Shown here piece after piece: positions 36,081 through 44,383 of a stretch of 64,000 bases of DNA (the stretch's first letter is position 1; each line of letters starts with the position of its first letter). The DNA is taken from NCBI GenBank assembly GCA_041402045.1, contig JAWKSZ010000033.1, positions 13,767 to 77,766 of the forward strand. Direction: 5' to 3'. Source of the stretch: JAGQRJ01 sp041402045. Its GTDB lineage: Bacteria; Planctomycetota; J058. Both the position numbers and the translations under genes were made by a program. The notes beneath the pieces are model-generated. The model saw nothing but the letters and a program-made list of their open reading frames with translations. It did not search any database and was not told where the DNA came from.

Positions 36081-37727
36081 TCAGAACCCGTCGGGGGCGG
36101 GGGGCGCGGCCCACTCCTCCCAGATCGTCTCGGGGTAGGTCTGCGAGCGGCGGGCCCTGAGCCCGAGCTGCACCCAGGGACGCGGGCCCCACATGGCCAC
36201 CCCGGGGACGTGGAAGCGGTAGGCGCCCGAGCCCGCCTCGCCCAGGGACACCGCCTCCACGAGCTGCTGCCCGGGGAAGCGCGCGCGGCAGAGCACCTCC
36301 CACCCCGGCGGGACGTCCCGGTCGGGGATCGCGACGAGCTGCAGCTCGGGGTGGTCGGCCTGGTCGTCGAGGGCGAACAGCCGGGGGAGGTCGACCTGGG
36401 CGCGCGGCGCGTCCGCCGCGGCCTCGATCGTGCGCAGGACCGTGAGCTCGAGCGCGTCGACGTCGATCCGCAGCCGGCTGAGCACGTGGGGCCACTGGAC
36501 GCCCGCCCGCGCGGCCTCGAGCAGCCGCGGGAGCACCTCCTCCCCCGCGTGCTCGACGAGGGCCGCGACCCACACCTCGCCCAGGGTGCCTACCACCTGG
36601 ACGCCGCGCTGCTGGTCGAGGGTGGGGAGGTCGAACAGCTCACCCAACGCGAAGGGGTGGCGGGCGTGGGCGACCGCGACGTAGACCCGCGAGGGGAGCG
36701 GGTCGCCGTCGGTCGCGCGCCAGGTCGCGTAGCGCACGAGGCCCTCGCGCAGCGGGAGCCGCGGGTCGAGGGGGCCCAGCTCGCCCAGCCGCCGCTCGAG
36801 CAGCTCGCGCGCGGTCTGCTCGGCGAGCTGGCGCGCGGGGGAGGGGCCCGCGTCGAGGCGCAGGCGCCCGGGCCCCGCAGGGGCCGAGGGGGGTACGAGC
36901 ACGTAGTCGCGCGGGGGCGGCGCCGACTCGCCCAGGAGCGCGGCGACCCGCGCGGGCACCTGCTGCAGCTCGGGGAGCAGCGCGCGGACCTCGGTCAGCG
37001 CGCCGGCGGGGGCGCTGAGCCCGATCCCGCTGTGGAGCACGGTGACCTGGCCCTGCACGAAGCGCGGCTCACCGACCGCCGGCTCCATGTGCCGCAGCCC
37101 GAGGGCCAGGGTCAACAGCGCGGCCAGGGTCCACGCGTGGCGCGAGAACGGCCCGCGGGTCGCCGGGTGGACCAGCCCCTGCAGCGCGCCCTGAGAGGGG
37201 TCGGCCAGGGTCGCGCGCGCGAGGGACCAGCCCGCCAGCGCGACCCCCGCCGCGACGGCCCACGGCGCGGCCACGAACTCCGCGGGGAGCTCTCCGACCG
37301 CGAGCGCCCCGGCGAGGAGCAGCGGGGCGGCGAGGGCCCGCCACGGCGCGAGCCACAGCGCGGCTCCCCAGCCCAAGACCGAGAGCCCGGCGCTGTCGAC
37401 CAGGCCCTGCCCCGCGTAGCTCGCTCCGCAGGCGAGGGCCAACGCGGCGGGCGCGAGCGCCCCGGCGCGGGCGAGGAACACGGCGTGGGGCGAGAGCGGG
37501 AGGCTCGCCAGCCAGCCGTCGAGGGCGCGGGCTGGCTCGGAGCCGCGCAGCCGCGCGGCGAGCACGAGCAGCACGACCACCCCGCCCAGGGGCACGAGCA
37601 GCGCGCGCTGCGACGCGGGGATCCCCTCCAGGGCCGCGCCGCCGAAGGCGCCCCAGCCCAGGGCCGCGAGCGGCCCGATCCAGCCCAGCCGCGTCAGCTC
37701 CAGTCGAGTCAGCGCGCCGAGGCTCAC
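36081..37727 (-). CDS. ABC-2-like permease with gluzincin-like C-terminal domain
   Basis: This 548-residue product starts at a GTG at 37727 that overlaps the upstream stop. The first 270 residues are hydrophobic with about six helices (LLVPLGGVVVLLVLAARL, WAVAAGVALAGWSL, HAWTLAALLTLALGL). The soluble C-terminal half includes ARQLAEQTARELLERRLG, LREGLVRYATWR and VAALVEHAGEEVLPRLLEAA, which has the outline of the M1-peptidase-like domain fused to some ABC-2 permeases but no HExxH zinc motif. It is probably a transporter subunit with a dead peptidase domain. It is coupled to a second permease and an ATPase. Confidence 0.65.
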   Translation of the reverse strand: MSLGALTRLELTRLGWIGPLAALGWGAFGGAALEGIPASQRALLVPLGGVVVLLVLAARLRGSEPARALDGWLASLPLSPHAVFLARAGALAPAALALACGASYAGQGLVDSAGLSVLGWGAALWLAPWRALAAPLLLAGALAVGELPAEFVAAPWAVAAGVALAGWSLARATLADPSQGALQGLVHPATRGPFSRHAWTLAALLTLALGLRHMEPAVGEPRFVQGQVTVLHSGIGLSAPAGALTEVRALLPELQQVPARVAALLGESAPPPRDYVLVPPSAPAGPGRLRLDAGPSPARQLAEQTARELLERRLGELGPLDPRLPLREGLVRYATWRATDGDPLPSRVYVAVAHARHPFALGELFDLPTLDQQRGVQVVGTLGEVWVAALVEHAGEEVLPRLLEAARAGVQWPHVLSRLRIDVDALELTVLRTIEAAADAPRAQVDLPRLFALDDQADHPELQLVAIPDRDVPPGWEVLCRARFPGQQLVEAVSLGEAGSGAYRFHVPGVAMWGPRPWVQLGLRARRSQTYPETIWEEWAAPPAPDGF

Positions 37728-39364
37728 GGGACCACCACCACCTGCCAGCCGGCGAAGCGCTCGCCCTCGGCGGTGCGCAGGCCGAAGCCCAGCCAGCGAC
37801 GCCCCCGGTCGAGGGGGCCGGTGCGCCACGGGTCGAGGTCCGTCGGGCCCTCGACCCGGTCGTAGACCAGGGGGATCCGCTCGGGGTCCTGACACGGCGC
37901 GGAGTAGACCACGAGGGTCCCCGGCTCGGCCGGGGGCTCGAGCACGAGCCGGCGCTCGGGGTCCCAGGACCAGGCGGGCGCGCGGAAGGCCCGGTGCTCG
38001 GCCCGGACCTCGCGCGCGCCCGCCTCGAAGGCGGCGAGGTCCTGGGTGAAGCCCCCGCTGGCCCAGGCCTGACGGAAGGGCTGGCCCCAGCGCGCGAGGA
38101 GCGCCGGGAGGTCCGACGGCTGCGCGCGCGAGAGGAGCCAGGTCGCGAGGGCGCGGGCCGCGGGGTCGCCCAGGCGGCGGCGCACCTCGCCCCAGCGCTC
38201 GGTCCAGGCGCCGGCCAGCAAGCCCTCGGCGGCGAGCAGCGCGCACGCCGCGCGCGCGCTGGCTTCGTCGGGCGCCTCGCCCGCGAGCGCCCAGCCCGGG
38301 TAGCCGTCGCGCAGGAGCGCCCAGCCTCCCCGCGGAGCCGGCTCGAGGCGGTCGAGGGCCGCGTGCAGCAGGTCGCGCTGCAGCGCCGAGGGATCGAACC
38401 CGGCCAGGAAGTCGACCCGGGCCAGGACGCGCTCGCGGGTGGGGCTGACCTCGAGGGACGCGCCCCCGCCGTGCTCGATCGCGACCTGCGGCGGCGTCAG
38501 CTCCGGCGGCAGGAGCCCGAGGGCCGCCGACGCGAGGGAGGCGACCTGGCCCGACGCCTCCGGCGCCCGGCGCAGGTCGCGCACGCAGAGCTGGGCGTCG
38601 CCCAGGACCTCGCCGCGCAGCGGGAGGTCGACCGTCGGCGCGGGCAGCCCGTCGAGGGCCAGGGCGCCCACGACGAGGAACGCCCCGCGGTCGACCCAGG
38701 TCCAGCGCCCCCGCCAGTGGGCCGGCCCCCGCCCGCCGAACCCGGCGAAGGCCACCCCGGCGAGCGCGAACAGCCCGACCACGACGCCCCAGGCCGCGCC
38801 GCCCGCGGCGCCCTCGAGGGCCAGGTCCGCGCGCGCCAGGCGCAGGGGGTGGGTCGGGGCTTCGGTGGCCACGTGGGGCAGGAGCACGACGACCCCGAGC
38901 CCCGCGGTCCAGGCGTGGCGCCCGAGGACCGCGACCAAGGTCGCGAGCCCGGCGACCAGACCGAGGAAGATCGGCGTCCCGCCGGGCACGGGGTCGTAGA
39001 CCCCGGGCCCGAGCTCGAGGAGCGCGACGGCGCCCCGGTGCAGGAGCGCGCCCAACCCCAGGGGCACCCCGAGCAGGACCGCCCCCAGCAGGAGCTTGGC
39101 CACGTAGAGCCGCCCGAGACGCACGGGGTGCTGGCGCAGGAGCGGCCAGCCGTACTGCACCTCGCGCTGCACGAGGCGCTGCGCGATCAGGATCGCGGTC
39201 GGGGTCAGCGCGAACAGCACGAAGTCGGTCCAGGCTTCGCTCAGCGAGAGGCCCAGAGTCAGCGCGCGGTAGAGGCGGTTGGCGAGGTAGATCAGCCCCG
39301 CGACCACCGCGACCATGATCGGGAAGCTGCTCTCGCGCAGGTCCTTGAGCAGGATCGCGCTCAC
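37724..39364 (-). CDS. ABC-2-like permease, paralogue with soluble C-terminal half
   Basis: This 546-residue protein starts SAILLKDLRESSFPIMVAVVAG, the usual opening of ABC-2 permeases. Some six helices follow up to about residue 240 (LLLGAVLLGVPLGLGALL, IFLGLVAGLATLVAVLG, WGVVVGLFALAGVAFAGF). A soluble region then parallels the partner's C-terminus (DLLHAALDRLEP, LLRDGYPGWALAGE, ALATWLLSRAQPSDLPALLA) and again lacks a zinc HExxH. The start overlaps the ATPase stop (GTGA), so the two permeases and the ATPase are one unit. The substrate is unknown. Confidence 0.65.
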   Translation of the reverse strand: MSAILLKDLRESSFPIMVAVVAGLIYLANRLYRALTLGLSLSEAWTDFVLFALTPTAILIAQRLVQREVQYGWPLLRQHPVRLGRLYVAKLLLGAVLLGVPLGLGALLHRGAVALLELGPGVYDPVPGGTPIFLGLVAGLATLVAVLGRHAWTAGLGVVVLLPHVATEAPTHPLRLARADLALEGAAGGAAWGVVVGLFALAGVAFAGFGGRGPAHWRGRWTWVDRGAFLVVGALALDGLPAPTVDLPLRGEVLGDAQLCVRDLRRAPEASGQVASLASAALGLLPPELTPPQVAIEHGGGASLEVSPTRERVLARVDFLAGFDPSALQRDLLHAALDRLEPAPRGGWALLRDGYPGWALAGEAPDEASARAACALLAAEGLLAGAWTERWGEVRRRLGDPAARALATWLLSRAQPSDLPALLARWGQPFRQAWASGGFTQDLAAFEAGAREVRAEHRAFRAPAWSWDPERRLVLEPPAEPGTLVVYSAPCQDPERIPLVYDRVEGPTDLDPWRTGPLDRGRRWLGFGLRTAEGERFAGWQVVVVP

Positions 39365-40452
39365 TCGAACCTCACGCGGGCGGCGCGGGAGCGCGGCGCG
39401 GGCAACGCCTCGCCGACGACCGCTGCATACGCCTCGCCCAGGTCGAGCTCGCGCGCCTGGAGCAGGCCGGCGGGGAGCGGGTCGGGGGGGGTCCCGCGCG
39501 CGTAGAGCGTGGCCCCGCGCTGGTGCACGGCCACGAGCTCGGGCGGCAGGGTCGGCGCCACCCCGGCGTCCGCCAGGCGGTAGGCGCGCAGCTGCTCGAG
39601 CAGCGAGCTCGCGGGCCCGGTGTAGCGCACGCGCCCCCGCGCCAGGATCGCGACCCGCGACGCGAGCGCGTCGAGGCCGTGGACGCGGCTGTCGGCGACG
39701 AGCACCGCCGCCTTGGTGCGCGCCTGCGCGATCGCCGCGAACAGGAGCTCGCGCCCCCAGTCGCCGAGGGCGGCGGGCACGTCCACGAGCACGAGCCGCG
39801 GGCGCATGCAGAACGCGGCGGCCAGCGAGACCCGCAGCCGCTGATCGAGGGGCAGGTCGTTGAGCCGGCGGTCGCGGTCGATCCCCAGCGCGTCGAGGAG
39901 CAGGAGGTAGGGCGGGGTGACCCAGCGCGGGTGCAGCCCGGCGAGGAAGCGCCCGAGGGAGGCGGCGTCCTGGCTGGGGTAGAACGTGGGGTCCGGGGGC
40001 ACGTAGCCCACGAGCCCCCGGATCTTGCGCGCGTCCCGCGGGAGCGCGAGGTCGGCGACGGAGAGCGTCCCGGCCTGGGGGCGCTCGAGCCCGAGCAGCG
40101 CGCGCAGCAGAAGCGACTTGCCGGCGCCCGCCGGGCCGAGGAGCGCGGTGACCTCACCGTCGAGCAGGGTCAGGGAGGCGTCCTGGAGCGGCCCCAGGCT
40201 CAGGCCGGAGACGGTCGCCACCGGCTCAGGGGTCGCGGCCTCGGAGGGCCGCGCCTCCGACGCGCCCTCCGTGGCCGCCTCGGGCTCGGACGGGGCGTCC
40301 TCGACCTGGTCGGGCGCGAGGTCCCGCGCCTCGTCGTCCTCGGGCCCGGACGTGGCGTCCTCGGGCTCGTCGGGCGTGAGGTCGCGCGCCTCGTCGTCCT
40401 CGGGGGGCGGCGAGGGTGCGGAGTCCTGACGCAGGGGAGGGTCGGTGCTCAT
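39361..40452 (-). CDS. Degenerate ABC transporter ATPase with acidic N-terminal extension
   Basis: This 363-residue protein starts at the ATG at 40452. The first 85 residues form a disordered acidic extension of repeated DDEARDLTPDEPED-like units. The nucleotide-binding domain has an intact Walker A (GPAGAGKSLLLRALLG). The Q-loop is changed (GYVPPDP), the signature is only weakly LSGGQ-like (LPLDQRLRVSLA), Walker B is RLVLVDVPAAL with Val for the catalytic Glu, and the switch His is not in its usual place (VLVADSRVHG). Hydrolysis may be slow or absent. It is first gene of the transporter operon, coupled to two unusual permeases. Confidence 0.78.
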   Translation of the reverse strand: MSTDPPLRQDSAPSPPPEDDEARDLTPDEPEDATSGPEDDEARDLAPDQVEDAPSEPEAATEGASEARPSEAATPEPVATVSGLSLGPLQDASLTLLDGEVTALLGPAGAGKSLLLRALLGLERPQAGTLSVADLALPRDARKIRGLVGYVPPDPTFYPSQDAASLGRFLAGLHPRWVTPPYLLLLDALGIDRDRRLNDLPLDQRLRVSLAAAFCMRPRLVLVDVPAALGDWGRELLFAAIAQARTKAAVLVADSRVHGLDALASRVAILARGRVRYTGPASSLLEQLRAYRLADAGVAPTLPPELVAVHQRGATLYARGTPPDPLPAGLLQARELDLGEAYAAVVGEALPAPRSRAARVRFE

Positions 40453-40670
40453 GGCGCGAGGGGCCGAGTTTAGCCGGGATCGGCAGCGGACGCGCCCCAA
40501 TTGCTCGGACGGGCGGTGTGACCGCGACGCGTCCGAGCCCGCGGCGCCCGTCCGCGCGCGGTCGATCCGTCGCAGGCGGCGCGGCGGCGGAGGCGGCCGC
40601 CGGGGCGAGGGGCAGGCCCCCATTCACGGGGCGAGGGCGGCCCTGTATCCTGCACCGCCTTGGAGGCCCC

Positions 40671-41876
40671 GTGACCCTGGACCAAGCGACCCTCTCCAGC
40701 TTCGACCTCTACAACCCGACGGAGGAGCACGAGATGCTCCGGCGCATGGTGCGCGAGTTCGTCGAGCGCGAGGTCGAGCCCCAGGCCCTCGAGTGCGACC
40801 GCGAGGAGCGCTTCAACCAGGAGCTGTTCCGCAAGCTCGGCGAGATCGGGCTCCTGGGCGTCACCGTCTCCGACGAGTACGGCGGCTCGGGCATGGACGC
40901 GGTGGCGGCGGTGATCGCCCACGAGGAGCTGAGCACCGCGGACCCGGGCTTCTGCCTGGCCTACCTCGCGCACTCCATGCTCTTCGTGAACAACGTCTAC
41001 CACAACGCCAACGACGACCAGCGCGCGCGGATCCTGCCCAAGGTGTGCTCGGGAGAGTGGATCGGCGGGATGTGCATGTCGGAGCCCGCGGTCGGCACCG
41101 ACGTGCTCGGCATGCAGAGCACGGCCGTGCGCAAGGGCGACCACTACGTGCTCAACGGGCGCAAGATGTGGATCACCAACGGCATGGTCAGCGAGACCGA
41201 GCTCGGCGACGTGTTCCTGGTCTACGCCAAGACCGGCGAGCGGGTCAGCTCGTTCGTGGTCGAGAAGGGGATGAAGGGCTTCGAGAAGGGCCAGAAGATC
41301 AAGGACAAGCTCGGCATGCGCGCTTCGACCACCGCCGAGCTGGTGTTCGAGGACTGCGAGGTCCCCGTGGAGAACCGCCTGGGCGAGGAGGGCGACTCCA
41401 TGGTGCACATGATGCGCAACCTGGAGATCGAGCGCGTGACCCTGGCGGCCATGTCGCTGGGGATCGGCCTGCGCTGCCTGCGGGTCATGTGCCGCTACGC
41501 CAACGAGCGGCACGCCTTCGGCAAGCCGCTGCGCTCCTTCGGCCAGATCCAGCGCTATATCGCGCGCTCCTACGCCTCGTGGAAGTCGGCGCGCGCCTAC
41601 GTCTACGACACCGCGCGGCGCATGGACCTCTCGGGCAACTCCGCGAACAGCCGGATCGACTCCGACGGGGTGAAGCTCGTGGCCACGAGCATGGGCAAGG
41701 ACGTGGCCGACGCCGCGATCCAGGTGCTCGGCGGCTACGGCTACGTGGGCGAGTACGTCGTGGAGCGGCTGTGGCGCGACGCGAAGCTGCTCGAGATCGG
41801 CGGCGGGACCCTCGAGGCCCACGAGAAGAACATCACCAAGGACCTCTCGCGCAGCTTCGAGCACGTGCTCGCCTAG
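40671..41876 (+). CDS. Acyl-CoA dehydrogenase, isovaleryl-CoA dehydrogenase-like
   Basis: This 401-residue flavoenzyme starts at the GTG at 40671 behind GGAGG. It has the ACAD signatures ITNGMVSE (FAD/substrate), MCMSEPAVGTDVLGM, KLGMRASTTAELVFEDC, RHAFGKPLRSFGQIQ, and IQVLGGYGYVGEYVVERLWRDAK. The C-terminal LEIGGGTLEAH lacks the YEGT Glu of short- and medium-chain enzymes, and a Glu in NLEIERVTLAA lies where isovaleryl-CoA dehydrogenase keeps its base. It thus probably oxidises a branched or longer acyl-CoA, as in leucine catabolism. No partner genes of that pathway are adjacent. The FHA-GAF gene follows 13 bases later. Confidence 0.9.
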   Translation: MTLDQATLSSFDLYNPTEEHEMLRRMVREFVEREVEPQALECDREERFNQELFRKLGEIGLLGVTVSDEYGGSGMDAVAAVIAHEELSTADPGFCLAYLAHSMLFVNNVYHNANDDQRARILPKVCSGEWIGGMCMSEPAVGTDVLGMQSTAVRKGDHYVLNGRKMWITNGMVSETELGDVFLVYAKTGERVSSFVVEKGMKGFEKGQKIKDKLGMRASTTAELVFEDCEVPVENRLGEEGDSMVHMMRNLEIERVTLAAMSLGIGLRCLRVMCRYANERHAFGKPLRSFGQIQRYIARSYASWKSARAYVYDTARRMDLSGNSANSRIDSDGVKLVATSMGKDVADAAIQVLGGYGYVGEYVVERLWRDAKLLEIGGGTLEAHEKNITKDLSRSFEHVLA

Positions 41877-41889
41877 GCGCCCCCGCGCC

Positions 41890-43515
41890 GTGGAGGACGA
41901 GCACCCCTGGCTGGAGGTCACCCGCCCCGACGGGCAGCGCGACTACGTGCGCCTGAACCTGGCGCTGACCACGGTGGGCCGCAGCGAGCAGAACGTGCTC
42001 GAGCTGCTCGACCCCAAGCTCTCGCGCTTCCACTGCGAGATCGAGCGCCGCGGGCGCGACTTCTTCCTGCGCGACTGCAACAGCCGCAACGGGACGCGGG
42101 TCGACGACGAGCCGGTCCAGGTCCCGCGGCGGCTGCGGCCGGGCGACTGCATTCAGCTCGGGCACTCGCAGCTCCTGTTCCTGCGCGAGCGCCCGCCGCA
42201 GGTCGCGCGGGACGCGGCCCGACCCTTGGCGCCGCTCAGCGCCGACGAGGAGACCCTGACCCGCGTCGCCTCCCGCGGCCCGACCCGGAGCTTCGACCCC
42301 CGCGCCACCGCGCGCCTGGCGGCGCTGACCCCCGAGGACGGCGGGGTGTGGGCGCAGCTCGCGCGGGTCGCGCAGCGGGTGCTGGGCGCGGCGCGCCGCG
42401 CCGAGGTGATCGAGGAGACGCTCTCGGCGGCGCGGAGCATGCTCCAGGCGCGCGGCGCCTACCTGGGGGAGATCGACGCGGAGGGTCAGTTGACCTGCGT
42501 CGGCCGCCAGGGCCTGGACGACCCCGAGCTGCGCTACGTGGAGCAGTTGGCGGCGCGGGGCCTGGCGGCGCCGGAGCCGGTGCTCGACGACCGGCGAGGA
42601 GTCGCCCTCGCGGTGAGCGAGCCAGGGCGCGCCCCCCACGGCGTGCTCGCGATCCATGACCTGCCGCGCGCGCTGGGGCGCGACGACGAGGCGCTGAGCG
42701 CGCTGGTGAGCCTGGGGGAGCTGGCGGCGCGCACGCTCTCGGGGAGCCTGCGGGTGGAGGAGGTGCGCCGCGAGGAGCGCGCGCGCGAGGTCGGCCGGAT
42801 CGCCCAGGATCTGCAGCAGCTCCTGCGCCCGGAGCGGCTCCCGGTGGTCCCGGGGCTCGAGCTCGGCGCCGCGGCGCGCGGCGTCGGCCGCGGATTCTGG
42901 GACGCGCTGACCCTGCCCGAGCGCGCGGGGCGGCGCGAGCTGCTGCTGGCGCTGGGGGCGGTGCCGCGCAGCCCGCCGCTGCTCGGGCTCCGGCGGCGCG
43001 GCGAGCGCGGCGTGCTCGCGCTCATGGCGCAGGCGGAGCTCAAGGGCGCCCTGCGCGCGACCGTGGAGTCTTGCGCGGCGCTGTCCGAGGTCCTGACCCG
43101 CCTGGCCGGCGCCGGGGCGGGCACGCCGCTGGCGCCGGAGGTCGGGCTCTCGCTCCTGCGCTACGACCCGAGCGAGGGGGTGCTGCGCGCCGCGGGGGTG
43201 GGGCACCCGCCCTTGCTCCTGCGCCGGGGGGGCGAGGTCGAGGCCTTGCCCCAGGTCGCCGAGCCGCTGGGCCTGCGCTGCCCCCCTTGCGCGGAGCGGA
43301 TCGTGCGCTGGGGGGCGGGGGACGTGCTGCTCGCGGTGAGTCACCTCCCGCGGAGCCTGGAGCCGGACGTGCTCCCGGCCATGTTCGACGCCTACGCCAC
43401 CGGCGCGCCCTCGGCGTCGGAGCTGGCGGCCCAGATCGCCGACGACCTCGAACAGCACGCGGAGGAGCCGGGGTGGGATCCCCCGGCGGTGCTCGTGGTC
43501 CGGCGCGACGGGTGA
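41890..43515 (+). CDS. FHA-GAF protein with inactive SpoIIE/PP2C-like domain
   Basis: This 541-residue product starts at the GTG at 41890. Residues 5-100 form a canonical FHA domain (TTVGRSEQNVLELLD, LSRFHCEIER, DCNSRNGTRVDDEPV), so it should bind phosphothreonine. A GAF-like region follows (AARSMLQARGAYLGEID, GVALAVSEPGRAPHGVLAI). The C-terminal part is the SpoIIE/RsbU phosphatase fold: GVGRGFWDALT, RRRGERGVLALMAQ, RAAGVGHPPLLLRRGGEVE, AGDVLLAVSH. The metal-binding Asp residues are missing (GGD is GRG, TDG is VSH), so it is probably a pseudophosphatase adaptor. It may be co-transcribed with the upstream dehydrogenase. Confidence 0.82.
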   Translation: MEDEHPWLEVTRPDGQRDYVRLNLALTTVGRSEQNVLELLDPKLSRFHCEIERRGRDFFLRDCNSRNGTRVDDEPVQVPRRLRPGDCIQLGHSQLLFLRERPPQVARDAARPLAPLSADEETLTRVASRGPTRSFDPRATARLAALTPEDGGVWAQLARVAQRVLGAARRAEVIEETLSAARSMLQARGAYLGEIDAEGQLTCVGRQGLDDPELRYVEQLAARGLAAPEPVLDDRRGVALAVSEPGRAPHGVLAIHDLPRALGRDDEALSALVSLGELAARTLSGSLRVEEVRREERAREVGRIAQDLQQLLRPERLPVVPGLELGAAARGVGRGFWDALTLPERAGRRELLLALGAVPRSPPLLGLRRRGERGVLALMAQAELKGALRATVESCAALSEVLTRLAGAGAGTPLAPEVGLSLLRYDPSEGVLRAAGVGHPPLLLRRGGEVEALPQVAEPLGLRCPPCAERIVRWGAGDVLLAVSHLPRSLEPDVLPAMFDAYATGAPSASELAAQIADDLEQHAEEPGWDPPAVLVVRRDG

Positions 43516-43519
43516 GGCT

Positions 43520-43885
43520 TCAGCCTGCGGGATAGATCGCGCCGCTGGTGCAGGTCTCGCGCACGACCACCCGCGAGAGCCCGGGCAGCGTGGCCTGCAG
43601 GCGCTCGTAGATCCAGCGCGCGAGGTGCTCGCTGGTCGGGTTCTCGAGGCCGGGGACCTCGTTGAGGTAGCGGTGATCGAGGGCGTCCTCGAGGGGCTTC
43701 CAGGCGCGCTTGAGCTCGGCGAAGTCGGTGACCCAGCCGAGCTGGGGGTCGAGGCCGCCGCGCACGTGGATCGCGATCCGGAACGAGTGCCCGTGCAGGC
43801 GCGCGCACTTGTGCTCGGGGGGGACGTGCGGCAGGCGGTGCGCGGCCTCGATCCCGAACTCCTTGTAGATCTCGTGCTCGCTCAC
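43520..43885 (-). CDS. queD: 6-carboxy-5,6,7,8-tetrahydropterin synthase
   Basis: QueD converts dihydroneopterin triphosphate to 6-carboxytetrahydropterin, the second step of queuosine and 7-deazaguanine synthesis. The 121-residue product starts at the GTG at 43885 and has the full set of motifs: zinc ligands in AAHRLP and HGHS, the catalytic Cys in KCARLHGH, VTDFAELK, LDHRYLN, PTSEHLARWI and the terminal VRETCTSGAIY. The length is normal. No other queuosine gene is adjacent. A small helical protein lies just upstream in the same direction. Confidence 0.95.
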   Translation of the reverse strand: MSEHEIYKEFGIEAAHRLPHVPPEHKCARLHGHSFRIAIHVRGGLDPQLGWVTDFAELKRAWKPLEDALDHRYLNEVPGLENPTSEHLARWIYERLQATLPGLSRVVVRETCTSGAIYPAG

Positions 43886-43890
43886 TGGGC

Positions 43891-44295
43891 TCAGGCCTCG
43901 AGGTTCGCCGCGCCCCAGCAGCGGCAAATGTGCTCCAGCTGCGCGGCCGCTTCGCCGGCGGCGGCCTGGATCGCGGCGAGGCTCGGGTCCTTGCGCTCCT
44001 GCACGAGGACCTGCCCCAGGGCGTGCACCATGCGGGGGAAGTGGGCCACCCGCAGCAGCACGTCGAGCACGTCCTCCAGCTCGGCCTCCGTCCGCGGTCG
44101 GCGCTCGAGGTCCAGGGCGCCGAAGGCGTCCAGCCGGTCCTCCTGCGCCTCCAGGAGCGTGGTCGCCCGCGAGAGGATCCCCTTGTACTCGTAGTCCGGC
44201 AGCGCGCGCGCGAAGTCCTGGCGCAGCTTGCGCAGGGCGCCCACGAGGGCGTCTCGTTTGGCGTTCAGGCCTCGTCGCAGGTCCGCGTCCTTCAC
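43891..44295 (-). CDS. Hypothetical helical protein upstream of queD
   Basis: This 134-residue soluble protein starts at the ATG at 44295. It is nearly all helix (LRRGLNAKRDALVGALRKLR, RATTLLEAQEDRLDAFG, VLVQERKDPSLAAIQAA) with two Cys near the end (HICRCWG). No signal peptide or membrane segment. I do not recognise the family. Its stop is six bases from the queD start, so they share a transcript. A role with queuosine is possible only by association. Confidence 0.6.
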   Translation of the reverse strand: MKDADLRRGLNAKRDALVGALRKLRQDFARALPDYEYKGILSRATTLLEAQEDRLDAFGALDLERRPRTEAELEDVLDVLLRVAHFPRMVHALGQVLVQERKDPSLAAIQAAAGEAAAQLEHICRCWGAANLEA

Positions 44296-44335
44296 GGAGA
44301 AAAGTCTACCACCGGCGCGAACGGCTCAACGAGTG

Positions 44336-44361
44336 GTATGCGACCCTGGGCTGGGTCATAC
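44336..44361. promoter_or_regulatory. Interrupted dyad between divergent genes
   Basis: GTATGCGACCC (44336-44346) and GGGTCATAC (44353-44361) form an imperfect dyad around TGGGCT in the 88-base gap between the divergent hypothetical genes at 44295 and 44384. This could be an operator or part of a promoter. Confidence 0.25.
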
Positions 44362-44383
44362 TTGGGCGTAAAGGGGAATCAGC

